This document shows, one piece after another, positions 35,286 through 45,239 of a DNA stretch of 64,000 bases. Position 1 is the stretch's first letter. Each line of letters begins with the position of its first letter. Made by a program: the position numbers and the translations under genes. The notes below the pieces were generated by a model that was given only the letters and a program-made list of their open reading frames with translations, was not told where the DNA came from and made no database searches. Source of the stretch: Tessaracoccus flavus (GTDB taxonomy: Bacteria; Actinomycetota; Actinomycetes; Propionibacteriales; Propionibacteriaceae); assembly GCF_001997295.1 (NCBI RefSeq), contig NZ_CP019605.1, positions 1,488,001-1,552,000 on the forward strand. Direction: 5' to 3'.

Positions 35286-36079
35286 TCCCCGGTGGCGGCC
35301 GGGCGGTCGGTGTGGCTGTAGTGCGACCAGGATCCAGGGTAGAGCCTGCCCCGCCCCAGCCCCGCCAGCTCCAGGGCGATGAGGTTGTGACAGGCGGTGA
35401 CCCCGGAGCCGCAGTACGCGATGACGTCCTCAGCCGGCCCGAGTGCCTCGAATCGCTCCCTCAACTCTTCAGGGGTCCGGAAGCGTCCGTCGGGGCGGAG
35501 GTTCCCGACGTAGGGAAAGTTACGGGCGCCGGGGATGTGGCCGGCGCGGGGATCGATGGCCTCGGTCTCGCCGCGGAATCGCTCGGCCGCCCGGGCGTCG
35601 ATGACCGCGTGACCGGTGGCAGCCTCGTCGATGCTCGCCAGCGCCTCGGTGGGCCAGTCGCGGGCGACGAAGGAGGCGGGCCGGGGAGCAGGTGCAGCGG
35701 TGGAGAGTTCCCCGGGCCAGGCGGCCAGTCCCCCGTCGAGGAGCGCAGCGTCGACGCCCTGGAGCCGGAGCAGCCAGACTAGTCTGGCCGCCATCGCGCC
35801 CCCGGCGTCGTCATAGGCCACAACCGTTGAGCTGTTGTCGATGCCGACTGCCGAGAGGCCCGCGGCAAAGCGCTCCGTGGCCGGCAGGGGGTGCCGGCCA
35901 CGCGCGGGGTCCGGCGGGTCGGCGAGCACGTCGTCGAGTGGTACGAAGACCGCGCCGGGAATGTGTCCGGCGTCGTAGGCGGCCGCGCCGGATCGCCCAT
36001 CAAGGTAGTGGCGCACGTCGGCCACGATCGCGTCAGGGCGGTCGGCCAGCCAGCTGACGTCGACGACGGGAGGGATCAT
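35282..36079 (-). CDS. thiosulfate/3-mercaptopyruvate sulfurtransferase (two-domain rhodanese)
   Basis: The 265-residue protein has an inactive N-terminal rhodanese domain and an active C-terminal one. The catalytic Cys lies in the loop CGSGVTAC (about residues 225-232), and that loop sequence is typical of mercaptopyruvate-type enzymes. DARAAERFRGE is the usual second-domain start. It transfers sulfur to cyanide or thiols and detoxifies or supplies sulfur. The ATG at 36079 lies one base after the LuxR-type regulator stop, so both are in one transcript. The gene is followed by the GH112 remnant. Confidence 0.92.
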   Translation of the reverse strand: MIPPVVDVSWLADRPDAIVADVRHYLDGRSGAAAYDAGHIPGAVFVPLDDVLADPPDPARGRHPLPATERFAAGLSAVGIDNSSTVVAYDDAGGAMAARLVWLLRLQGVDAALLDGGLAAWPGELSTAAPAPRPASFVARDWPTEALASIDEAATGHAVIDARAAERFRGETEAIDPRAGHIPGARNFPYVGNLRPDGRFRTPEELRERFEALGPAEDVIAYCGSGVTACHNLIALELAGLGRGRLYPGSWSHYSHTDRPAATGE

Positions 36080-36080
36080 G

Positions 36081-36743
36081 TCAGAGCCCGACGACGCGGC
36101 CCACGTCGGGCAACATGCCGTTCTCCAGGCCCCAGCGGACGGCCTGCGAGCGCCGCTCGACGCCGATCTTGCGGTACGCCGAACGGATGTAGGACTTCAC
36201 CGAGTTGATGCTGAGGTAACTGCGCGACGCAATGTCCGCATTCGTGAGACCCTGCGTGATCAGAGCCAGAACTTCGGACTCTCGAGGGGTCAGACCCGCA
36301 TCCGCGCCTGGCCATTTCAAGGCCTCGGGTCGCAGCGGGATCGGCTCCTGGGGTCCCATGTCAGTGCCGGCGACGATGGTCTCGCCCTGAGCGATGGCCT
36401 CCAGTGCCTCGACGAGTTCCACGCTGCTGAGGGACTTGCCGAGGTAGCCGCGGCAGCCCTTGCGCAGTGCCTGCTCGGCCAGATCCGGCTGCATGTTCCA
36501 GGTGTAGATGGCCACCGCCCCGTTGGTCTCGTCGGCGAGGAGGCCGTCGAGGTCGGCGGTGTCCACCTGGGCCTGGGAGAAGGTGTCGTACAGAGCGATG
36601 TCCACTTTCCTGGCGACGGGCACCTGGAGATCCATCTCGACCACCACGACGCGGTCCCGGTAGGGCTCCAGCATGCTGCGCACACCGTGGACCACTACGT
36701 CGTAGTCGTTGAGCAGGGCGATGCGGACAGGTTCACTTGGCAC
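36081..36743 (-). CDS. LuxR/NarL-family response regulator
   Basis: The 220-residue protein has a receiver domain (residues about 5-120; acceptor Asp in IALYDTF, Lys in GYLGKSLS) and a C-terminal LuxR helix-turn-helix (LTPRESEVLALITQGLTNADI, VKSYIRSAYRKIGV). The first acidic pair reads ND rather than DD, so phosphorylation may be weak. No histidine kinase is adjacent. GTG 36743 was chosen over longer in-frame extensions because TATAGT (36750-36755) ends six bases before it, giving a leaderless transcript. It is co-transcribed with the rhodanese. Confidence 0.85.
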   Translation of the reverse strand: MPSEPVRIALLNDYDVVVHGVRSMLEPYRDRVVVVEMDLQVPVARKVDIALYDTFSQAQVDTADLDGLLADETNGAVAIYTWNMQPDLAEQALRKGCRGYLGKSLSSVELVEALEAIAQGETIVAGTDMGPQEPIPLRPEALKWPGADAGLTPRESEVLALITQGLTNADIASRSYLSINSVKSYIRSAYRKIGVERRSQAVRWGLENGMLPDVGRVVGL

Positions 36744-36883
36744 ATGGCCACTATACGTACCTGAGAGGCCGTTAAGGTTCGAACGACGCCAGTCCTCGCT
36801 CAGCCGTCCGCAAAAGGACCCTTTGGGGTGGAAAATCTGCACTGAGGTCGTGCATAGCATGAAGAGTTTAGTCTCCTCATGCA

Positions 36884-36917
36884 CGGAGGCCCGGGGCTCG
36901 TGAGCCCCGGACCTCCG
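36884..36917 (-). terminator. terminator hairpin after nrdJ
   Basis: CGGAGG-C-CCGGGGCTC (36884-36899) pairs with GAGCCCCGG-A-CCTCCG (36902-36917): 15 base pairs with one C/A mismatch and a 2-base apex. It lies 34 bases downstream of the nrdJ stop and ahead of the LuxR-type gene promoter. There is no T-run. Confidence 0.7.
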
Positions 36918-36950
36918 TCGCACCGATCAGGTCAGCTGGTCATCAGGACG

Positions 36951-39782
36951 TCAGCTGCAGCCGCTGGTCGAGCCGCAGCCCTCGCAGACGTAGCACGAGC
37001 CGCTCGGACGCATTTTGGTGCCGCAGGTCATGCAGAGCGGCGCGTCGACGGCCATCCCGATGAGCGACTCCATCAGCTCTGCCGTGGTGTGGGCGTCGAT
37101 GAGGGAGGGCTGGCGCGCCCCGTCCACGTTGAAGTTGTCCCCTGCATCGTTACGCAGCGACTCGGCCTCCGGCATGTTGGCCTCGTCCTCCTCGGACAGG
37201 TACGAGCCGGTCTCGACGTAGCGGGCGCGCTCCCCGGCGGTGTAGATGCCGAGCTCCGCGCGGTCGTCGAAGCTGAGGTAGTCGAGCGCCAACCGGCGGA
37301 AGATGTAGTCCATGAACGACTGCGCGATCCGGATGTCCGGGTCGTCGGTCATGCCCGCGGGCTCGAACTTCAGGTTGGTGAACTTCTGCACGAAGCTCTC
37401 CAGCGGCACGCCGTACTGCAGGCCGATCGACACCGCGATCGAGAAGGCATCCATCACGCCGGCCAGGGTCGAGCCCTGCTTGCCGAGCTTGAGGAACACC
37501 TCGCCCAGCCGCCCGTCGTCGTAGGCGCCCGAGGTCATGTAGCCCTCGGCCCCGCTGACAGAGAAGCTGGTGGTGCGCGACATGCGGGACTTCGGCAGGC
37601 GCATCCGCTTCGGGCGGTATTCGATGCGGACCTCGGGCTCGGGCTTGGTCTCCTGCTTGGTCTCCTTCTTGCCGTCGGAGAGCGGCTGGCCGACCTTGCA
37701 GTTGTCGCGGTACACCGCGAGCGCCTTGAGTCCGAGCTTCCAGCCCTGCAGGTAGACGTCCTCGATCTCCTCGACCGTGGCGGTCTCGGGCAGATTGACG
37801 GTCTTGGAGATGGCGCCGGAAAGGAACGGCTGCACGGCAGCCATCATCCGCACGTGACCCATCGGCTTGATGGCGCGGGTGCCCATCGCCGTGTCGAAGA
37901 CCTCGTAGTGCTCCGCGGCCAGGCCGGGCGCGCCGATGACGTGGCCGTTGGCGCCGATGTACTCGACGATGGCGTCGATCTCCTCGGAGTTGTAGCCGAG
38001 GCGCTTGAGCGCGCGCGGGATCGTCTGGTTGACGATCTGCATCGAGCCGCCGCCGACGAGCTTCTTGAACTTCACCAGGGAGAAGTCGGGCTCCACGCCA
38101 GTGGTGTCGCAGTCCATCATGAAACCGATGGTGCCGGTCGGCGCGAGCACCGAGGCCTGGGCGTTGCGGAACCCGTTCTTCGCGCCGAGCGAGACCACGC
38201 GGTCCCACTCGCGGGTGGCGACGGCGTGCAGCGAGCGGTCGTCGGCCAGCACGCGCAGGTCGTCGTTGGCGGCCTGGTGCTTGCGCATCACGCGCTGGTG
38301 GGCGTCGGCGTTCGCGGCGTAGCCGTTGTAGGTGCCGACGACCGAGGCCAGCTCCGCGCTACGGCGGTAGGACGTGCCGGTCATGATCGAGGTGATCGCC
38401 GCCGCGGTGGACCGGCCACCGTCGGTGTCGTAGCCCTTACCCATCGCCATGAGCAGCGCGCCGAGGTTGGCGTAGCCGATGCCGAGCTGGCGGAAGTTGC
38501 GGGTGGTCTCGCCGATGGACTCGGTCGGGAAGTCGGCGAAGCAGATCGAGATGTCCATCGCCGTGATGATGAGCTCGACGGCCTTGACGAAGAGCTCCGC
38601 GTCGAAGGTGCCGTCGGCCTTGAGGAACTTCAGCAGGTTGAGGGAGGCCAGGTTGCACGACGAGTTGTCGAGGCTCATGTATTCCGAGCAGGGGTTCGAC
38701 GCCGTGATCGGGCCGGTGTTGGGGTTGGTGTGCCAGTCGTTGATCGTGTCGTGGTACTGGATGCCGGGGTCGGCGCACTCCCACGCCGCCTTGGCGATCT
38801 TGCGGAACAGACCCTTGGCGTCGACCTCTTCGATGACGGAGCCGTCCGAGCGGGCTCGCAGCCCGAACGCGCCGCCGGCCTCGACGGCTTCCATGAACTC
38901 GTCGGTGACGCGCACGGAGTTGTTCGCGTTCTGGTACTGGACGCTCGTGATGTCCCGGCCGCCGAGGTCCATGTCGAACCCGGCGTCGCGCAGGGCGCGG
39001 ATTTTGTCCTCTTCGCGGGCCTTGGTCTCGACGAACTCCTCGATGTCAGGGTGGTCGACGTCGAGGACGACCATCTTCGCGGCGCGGCGGGTCGCGCCGC
39101 CGGACTTGATGGTGCCTGCCGAGGCGTCGGCTCCGCGCATGAACGACACGGGACCGGACGCTGTGCCGCCGGAGCTCAGCAGTTCCTTGGACGAGCGGAT
39201 GCGCGAGAGGTTGAGGCCGGCACCGGAGCCGCCCTTGAAGATGAAGCCCTCCTCCTTGTACCAGTTGAGGATGGAGTCCATCGAGTCGTCGACCTTGAGG
39301 ATGAAGCAGGCGCTCACCTGCTGCGGCGAGGGGGTGCCGACGTTGAACCACACGGGCGAGTTGAACGAGAAGTACTGGTTGAGCAGCATCCAGGTGAGCT
39401 CGTGCTCGAAGATCTCCGCGTCGGTCTCCGTCGCGAAGTAGCCGTGCTCCCAGCCGGCCTTGGCGTACGTCTTCACCACGCGGTCGATGAGCGCCTTGAG
39501 GCTGTTCTCGCGCTGCTCGGTGCCCAGTGCGCCCCGGAAGTACTTGGTGGTGACGATCGTCGACGCGTTGACGCTCCACGAGTTGGGGAACTCGACGCCG
39601 TGCTGCTCGAACACGGTCTCGCCGGTCTTCCAGTTCGTCTGGACGACGTCACGACGGTCCCACTCGACCTCGTCGTACGGGTGGACACCCTCCTTGGTGA
39701 ACACACGCTCGATGACGAGCCCCTTGCCCTCCGGCTGGTCGGTGGCCTTGCGACGCGAGGTGCGCGTGGCGGTGGCGGTCAT
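36951..39782 (-). CDS. nrdJ: vitamin B12-dependent ribonucleoside-diphosphate reductase (class II)
   Basis: The 943-residue enzyme reduces ribonucleotides using adenosylcobalamin, independent of oxygen. It has the class II/NrdJ layout: NSPVWFNVG (about residue 137), the active-site region with NPCSEYMSLDNSSCNLASLN, VLAPTGTIGFMMDCDTTG, and a C-terminal Cys-rich tail (CMTCGTKM, CYVCEGCG) that shuttles electrons or binds zinc. ATG 39782 has GAGGGGATC upstream. nrdR lies 40 bases upstream on the same strand, so the two form an nrdR-nrdJ operon under NrdR boxes. Confidence 0.96.
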   Translation of the reverse strand: MTATATRTSRRKATDQPEGKGLVIERVFTKEGVHPYDEVEWDRRDVVQTNWKTGETVFEQHGVEFPNSWSVNASTIVTTKYFRGALGTEQRENSLKALIDRVVKTYAKAGWEHGYFATETDAEIFEHELTWMLLNQYFSFNSPVWFNVGTPSPQQVSACFILKVDDSMDSILNWYKEEGFIFKGGSGAGLNLSRIRSSKELLSSGGTASGPVSFMRGADASAGTIKSGGATRRAAKMVVLDVDHPDIEEFVETKAREEDKIRALRDAGFDMDLGGRDITSVQYQNANNSVRVTDEFMEAVEAGGAFGLRARSDGSVIEEVDAKGLFRKIAKAAWECADPGIQYHDTINDWHTNPNTGPITASNPCSEYMSLDNSSCNLASLNLLKFLKADGTFDAELFVKAVELIITAMDISICFADFPTESIGETTRNFRQLGIGYANLGALLMAMGKGYDTDGGRSTAAAITSIMTGTSYRRSAELASVVGTYNGYAANADAHQRVMRKHQAANDDLRVLADDRSLHAVATREWDRVVSLGAKNGFRNAQASVLAPTGTIGFMMDCDTTGVEPDFSLVKFKKLVGGGSMQIVNQTIPRALKRLGYNSEEIDAIVEYIGANGHVIGAPGLAAEHYEVFDTAMGTRAIKPMGHVRMMAAVQPFLSGAISKTVNLPETATVEEIEDVYLQGWKLGLKALAVYRDNCKVGQPLSDGKKETKQETKPEPEVRIEYRPKRMRLPKSRMSRTTSFSVSGAEGYMTSGAYDDGRLGEVFLKLGKQGSTLAGVMDAFSIAVSIGLQYGVPLESFVQKFTNLKFEPAGMTDDPDIRIAQSFMDYIFRRLALDYLSFDDRAELGIYTAGERARYVETGSYLSEEDEANMPEAESLRNDAGDNFNVDGARQPSLIDAHTTAELMESLIGMAVDAPLCMTCGTKMRPSGSCYVCEGCGSTSGCS

Positions 39783-39822
39783 AATAGATCCCCTCTGATA
39801 GGTGCTGCTGCTGTGGTGCTGG

Positions 39823-40338
39823 TCAGTTGATGAGTGGCTCTTGGGCCGACCCGACGGGCATCTTCAGCCCGTGCGGTGCAGCCATCCTCTCGGCCGCGCT
39901 GAGCCGCAGCGCATCGATCTCCTTCTGGAAATCGTCGACCGAGTCGTAGTTCTTGTACACGCTGGCGAACCGGAGGTAGGCCACCGAATCCAGCTCTTCC
40001 AGGGGACCGAGGATGGCCACGCCGATGCTCTCGGCCGGGATCTCCGCCTGGCCCGAGGCCCGCAACGACTCCTCCACCCGCTGGGCGAGTGCTGCGAGCT
40101 GGGCGGCGGTCACCGGCCGACCCTTGCAGGCCTTGGACACCCCGCGCACCACCTTGTCGCGGCTGAACGCCTCGACGACGCCCGAACGCTTGACCACGGT
40201 CAGCACGATCTGCTCGACGGTGGTGAACTTCCGTTCGCACACCGGGCAGAGCCGACGTCGGCGGATGGCGGACCCGTCCTCCGTGGCACGGGAATCCGAC
40301 ACCTTGGTGTCGCCGTGACGGCAGAACGGGCAATGCAT
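39823..40338 (-). CDS. nrdR: transcriptional repressor NrdR
   Basis: The 171-residue repressor of ribonucleotide reductase genes starts MHCPFC. It has a four-Cys zinc ribbon (CPFC and CPVC, residues 3-34), and the ATP-cone domain ([19 protein letters not shown] onward) senses ATP/dATP. ATG 40338 is fixed by the invariant MxCPFC start; the open frame runs 17 codons further but without family support. Two NrdR boxes lie 75-120 bases upstream, consistent with autoregulation and control of nrdJ. Confidence 0.96.
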   Translation of the reverse strand: MHCPFCRHGDTKVSDSRATEDGSAIRRRRLCPVCERKFTTVEQIVLTVVKRSGVVEAFSRDKVVRGVSKACKGRPVTAAQLAALAQRVEESLRASGQAEIPAESIGVAILGPLEELDSVAYLRFASVYKNYDSVDDFQKEIDALRLSAAERMAAPHGLKMPVGSAQEPLIN

Positions 40339-40382
40339 GGTCGTCGACCTTTCGCGAATCTCACTGGGAGAGCAACGGTGCC

Positions 40383-40435
40383 ATGTCACTCCTCAAAACA
40401 CAACCCGTAAAACACAACTTGTTGTGGAGTGACAT
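40383..40435. repeat. 10-bp inverted repeat enclosing a direct repeat in the nrdR leader
   Basis: ATGTCACTCC (40383-40392) is perfectly inverted at GGAGTGACAT (40426-40435). Inside lies AAAACACAAC twice (40395-40404 and 40409-40418). The inner NrdR box overlaps the right side. It could form a leader hairpin or a protein-binding array. Confidence 0.6.
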
Positions 40436-40459
40436 CCCTGTAACTACTAGATGTAGAGA
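40412..40459 (-). promoter_or_regulatory. pair of NrdR boxes upstream of nrdR-nrdJ
   Basis: On the minus strand the distal core CTACATCTAG (40447-40456) and proximal core CAACAAGTTG (40415-40424) fit the NrdR core C-w-A-t-A-T-a-T-w-G with 8/10 and 7/10 matches. Both are near-palindromic. Their centres are 32 bp apart, three helical turns, as expected for tandem NrdR boxes. Confidence 0.65.
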
Positions 40460-40519
40460 AGAGACTAGGCTCGCCACTGCCCCGCGCGCAAGACCGACAC
40501 GCCCGACTTGTGCCGCGTC

Positions 40520-40855
40520 CTACGGCGCGGTGACGTGCACCCAGGCCGGATGGCCGGCGACATACTCTGCCGCGGGGTTGGGCTCGGCCAGCACGAGCGA
40601 CTGGCCGGAGACGGCCGTCCCGAGAATAGCCAGGGCGGCCACAGCTGCCACCTTGACGGCAAGCCAGGCGGAGGGGCGGGCGGACGGGCGCTCGACCGCG
40701 CACGAAGCGGCGCGCTGACTCCGTCCGGGCGCAACGGGCCTGGCCGGGTGCGCCTCAGGGAGGTGCAGATCCGGGCGCGCGGGAGGAGCGGCGGTGACGA
40801 CCCTGCGGGCGCCCTTCTCGACGATCTCGAAGCGAACTGCGCTGGTGATGGCCAT
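40520..40855 (-). CDS. small single-pass membrane protein, SOS-boxed (DivS/Rv2719c position)
   Basis: The 111-residue protein has a basic, proline-rich N-terminal cytoplasmic part. One transmembrane helix follows (about residues 64-86, WLAVKVAAVAALAILGTAV), and then a short outside tail of about 25 residues. ATG 40855 has AGAGGGG upstream. A perfect LexA box lies 19 bases upstream of the start. In Mycobacterium and Corynebacterium the gene at this exact place, between lexA and nrdR, encodes an SOS-induced cell-division suppressor (Rv2719c, DivS). This protein keeps position and topology but ends before any LysM domain. Function as a division inhibitor is inference from synteny and the SOS box. 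Confidence 0.75.
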   Translation of the reverse strand: MAITSAVRFEIVEKGARRVVTAAPPARPDLHLPEAHPARPVAPGRSQRAASCAVERPSARPSAWLAVKVAAVAALAILGTAVSGQSLVLAEPNPAAEYVAGHPAWVHVTAP

Positions 40856-40873
40856 TGTGACCCCTCTCTGCTA

Positions 40874-40885
40874 GAACGGGTGTTC
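40874..40885 (-). promoter_or_regulatory. LexA (SOS) box of the small membrane protein gene
   Basis: GAAC-GGGT-GTTC on the plus strand (GAAC-ACCC-GTTC on the minus) is a perfect core of the actinobacterial SOS box GAACNNNNGTTC. It sits directly upstream of the SD of the 111-residue gene. Confidence 0.8.
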
Positions 40886-40920
40886 GTATAGAACTATGCC
40901 ATAGAGGCGAATGAATTCAT

Positions 40921-40930
40921 ACACCCGTTC
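40921..40930. repeat. inverted copy of the SOS-box half (IR with 40874-40883)
   Basis: ACACCCGTTC here is the exact inverted copy of GAACGGGTGT at 40874-40883, with 37 bases between. The intervening AT-rich DNA also holds the perfect 10-base palindrome ATGAATTCAT (40911-40920). It may be a second, degenerate LexA site. Confidence 0.5.
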
Positions 40931-40993
40931 GATGTCAACGTTTTTCGTGTTGTGCGCCCATTGCATCCGGCAGCTCTGACATTTTTCGATCGC

Positions 40994-41009
40994 CCGACGA
41001 TTTCGTCGG
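40994..41009. repeat. 16-base palindrome upstream of lexA
   Basis: CCGACGA-TT-TCGTCGG has 7-bp perfect arms. It lies 56 bases before the lexA start and outside the SOS boxes. It could be an operator or a hairpin; no binding protein is suggested by the sequence. Confidence 0.5.
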
Positions 41010-41029
41010 CGACACGTGCGTTTCTTTTC

Positions 41030-41058
41030 GAACACCTGTGCCTGCCCTGGGCTAGGCT
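41030..41058 (+). promoter_or_regulatory. lexA promoter with SOS box and leaderless -10
   Basis: GAAC-ACCT-GTGC (41030-41041) is an SOS box with one mismatch, placed over the -35/spacer. TAGGCT (41053-41058) is the -10, six bases before ATG 41065, so lexA is probably autorepressed and leaderless. Confidence 0.65.
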
Positions 41059-41064
41059 TGACGC

Positions 41065-41802
41065 ATGGCTGAAGAGAAGAAGCGCCCCCGTCGAGGCAGG
41101 CCCACCAACGCGTCCGTCGATGCCGAGTACGCCGAGATCGCCGCACTCCCTGACGCGCCAGCGGGCAATCACGGTCTCACCACCCGCCAATTGGCGATCC
41201 TCCACGTGCTGCGCCAGTCCATCGAGGAGGTCGGCTACCCCCCGAGCATCCGTGAGATCGCCCAGCGCGCCAACCTCGCGTCCACCTCGAGCGTGACCTA
41301 CCAGCTCAAGGTGCTCGAGGGGAAGGGCTTCATCCGCCGCGACCCCAACCGCCCCAGGGCGCTCGTCGTGAAGCTGCCGGGTGAGGGTGAGGGCTTCGAC
41401 TCTGCGCAGACCTACGACAACAAGCCCAACGCGGTGGCGGCGCCACTGGTGGGTCGGATCGCCGCAGGCGGGCCCATCCTGGCCGAACAGCACATCGAAG
41501 ACGTGTTCGCGCTCCCCCGTCAGCTTGTGGGCGACGGCCAGGTCTTCATGTTGGAGGTCAAGGGTGACTCGATGGTCGAGGCCGCCATCTGCGACGGAGA
41601 CTGGGTCGTCGTTCGGCGCCAGGACGATGCGGTCAATGGCGACATCGTCGCCGCGCTGCTCGACGACGAGGCCACGGTCAAGACGCTTCGGAAGAAGGAC
41701 GGCCAGGTGTGGCTGCTCCCCCACAACGAGAGGTACTCGCCGATCGACGGCACCCACGCCCACGTCATGGGCAAGGTCGTGGCCGTCATCCGCAAGCTCT
41801 AG
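41065..41802 (+). CDS. lexA: SOS repressor LexA
   Basis: The 245-residue LexA has an N-terminal winged helix ([35 protein letters not shown]). The autocleavage site is Ala134-Gly135 in GRIAAGGP, and the S24 dyad is Ser169 (GDSM) and Lys206 (ATVKTL). The C terminus is intact. The extended, charged N terminus is usual for actinobacterial LexA. It is divergent from the small SOS-boxed gene and shares its last four bases (CTAG) with the convergent helicase gene. Confidence 0.97.
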   Translation: MAEEKKRPRRGRPTNASVDAEYAEIAALPDAPAGNHGLTTRQLAILHVLRQSIEEVGYPPSIREIAQRANLASTSSVTYQLKVLEGKGFIRRDPNRPRALVVKLPGEGEGFDSAQTYDNKPNAVAAPLVGRIAAGGPILAEQHIEDVFALPRQLVGDGQVFMLEVKGDSMVEAAICDGDWVVVRRQDDAVNGDIVAALLDDEATVKTLRKKDGQVWLLPHNERYSPIDGTHAHVMGKVVAVIRKL

Positions 41803-43776
41803 TCTCCGCGGAGCCTCCGGAGGGCCTGGACCGCGACGTCGCCGTCCGTCGTCAGCCAGAATCCCGGCAGCGAGGCCTTGAGGAACGAGCCGTAGCGGGC
41901 CGTCGCGAGGCGCGGGTCCAACACCGCGACCACGCCGCGGTCCTCCGAGCGGCGGATGAGCCGCCCGGTCCCCTGCGCGAGGAGGAGCGCTGCGTGGGTC
42001 GCGGCCACCGACATGAAGCCGTTACCGCCCGCGTCGTCGACGGCCTTCTTCCGCGCCTGCATGAGGGGGTCGTCGGGCCGCGGAAACGGGATCTTGTCGA
42101 TGATGACCAACTGGCACGTCTCCCCCGGCACGTCGACGCCCTGCCAGAGAGACATGGTGCCGAACAGCGAGGTCGCCGGGTCCGCGGTGAAGGTGCGGGT
42201 CAGCTCCGACAGCTGCGCGTCGCCCTGCGCGAGGATCGTGAAGTCCGGTAGCTCCCGACGGCAGTACTCCGCCGCTTGATCCGCCGCCCGCCGCGAGGCG
42301 AAGAGCCCGAGCGTCCGGCCCTCAGCGGCCCACACCAGCTGCGCGATCTCCGCCAGCGTCTCCTCGCTCAGCCCGTCCCTGCCCGGCGGCGGTAGCCGAC
42401 GCGCCACGTAGAGGATCCCCTGGCGCCGGTAGTCGAAGGGCGAGCCGACGTCCAGCCCCCGCCAGGCCAGAGGATTATCCGACTCCTCCTCGAGGCCGAC
42501 CCTGTTCGCAGCGGCCAATCCCACGGCACCTGCGGCGGGCTCGAAGGTCCCCCCGAGGCTCAGCGTCGCCGAAGTCAACACCGTGGTGGTGGTGGAGAAG
42601 ACCTCGTCGCGCAGCAGGTGCGCCACATCGAGCGGGGCCACGTATGCAGCTCTGCCCAGGATGTCGGACGAGGTCACCCACACCACGTCCTTGTCCGAGA
42701 GCTTCGCGATGCGGTCGGCCACGTCGAAGATCTCCTTCACCGCGGCCGCCGCCTGTGTCCGCTCGGCATCGTCGGTCACCTTCCCCAGCGCACTCACGAC
42801 GCGGCGGGTGACGTCACGCAGCTGGGCCGCGGCGAACGGCAGTGGCGCTGAGGCTGACAGGATCCGGGTCAACTCCGACTCGTCGAGGGCCTCCCGGAGC
42901 ACGTCGACCTGATCCAGCAGGTCGGTGCCGAGATCGTCGTCGAGCCAGGTCAGGGCACGCCGCGCGGTGCGGTCCAGGACGCCCGGGGTCAACTCGTCCG
43001 TGGCTGCCGTGGTGATGCGGCTCACGAGCTCGTGCGCCTCGTCGATGATGAGGGCCGAGTGTTCCGGTAGCGCGGTTCCGCCGTGCATGGCGTTGATGGC
43101 CAGCAGTGCGTGGTTGGTGACCACCAGGTCCGCGTCGCGAGCCTCGTCACGCGACGCCTCCACGAAGCACTCGGCACCGAAGGGGCAGTTGGCGACGCCG
43201 AGGCACTCGCGCGTCGGGATCGACACCTGGGCCCAGCCCTTGGCGGTGTGGCTGGGCGCGTCGTCGCGGTCGGCCAGCCCCTTGGCGGCGGCCTGCTCCT
43301 CCACCCATTCGCGCAGCGCCAGCACCTCGGCGCCGAGCCGGCTCACGTCGTCGGCTGTTGTGCTGACTGCCTCCAGCACCTCCCCACTGCCGACGAGGGC
43401 GCCCTGGTCGGGCTGCCCACCCGAGCGACAGCGGTAGAGGCACGCGTAGTTGGTGCGGCCCTTGAGGATGGCCGCCTTCGGCCGGCTCCCGGTCACAGCC
43501 TCCACGGCGTCCAGAGCTGCAGGGATGTCCTTGGTGGCGAGCTGGGCCTGCAGCGCCAGCGTCGCGGTCGCGATCACGACCCGTTCGTTCGTCGCGAGGC
43601 AGTGAGCCAGGGCCGGCGCGAGGTAGCCGAGCGACTTGCCGGTGCCGGTCCCCGCCTGGACCAGCAGGTGGACCCCGCCGCGGAGCGACTCGGCGACGGC
43701 CGCCACCATCGCCTCCTGACCCGGACGCGCCTCACCCCCGATCTCCCCCACGGCGTGGGCGAGGATCGCGGCGGGG

Positions 43777-43784
<8 letters not shown>
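41799..43784 (-). CDS. dinG: DinG-family ATP-dependent DNA helicase
   Basis: The 661-residue XPD/DinG-type helicase has Walker [15 protein letters not shown] (about residues 43-56), four cysteines for an iron-sulfur cluster (CLYRC, then [13 protein letters not shown]), a DEAH box ([10 protein letters not shown]) and the C-terminal motif QGTGRLIRR. It would unwind DNA with 5' overhangs or R-loops. GTG 43784 overlaps hflX by 8 bases and starts where the family does; the longer frame to 43826 is inside hflX. It faces lexA and is part of the hflX-dinG transcript. Confidence 0.9.
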
Positions 43785-45177
<1,393 letters not shown>

Positions 45178-45239
45178 CGTGACCTCATTGTCCCAGCCTG
45201 CGGCAAGCGGGCCAAGCCCGCCGCCCCGCCTGTGGAGAA

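Noticed and set aside
36879..39830. A 983-residue open frame on the plus strand, antisense to nrdJ
   Set aside because: It is a mirror frame of a high-GC gene: Arg/Val/Gly/Asp-rich without motifs, while the minus strand encodes a complete NrdJ.
40339..40519. Cobalamin riboswitch before nrdR-nrdJ
   Set aside because: I looked for the B12-box and the multi-stem architecture and did not see them; the region is too short and holds NrdR boxes instead.
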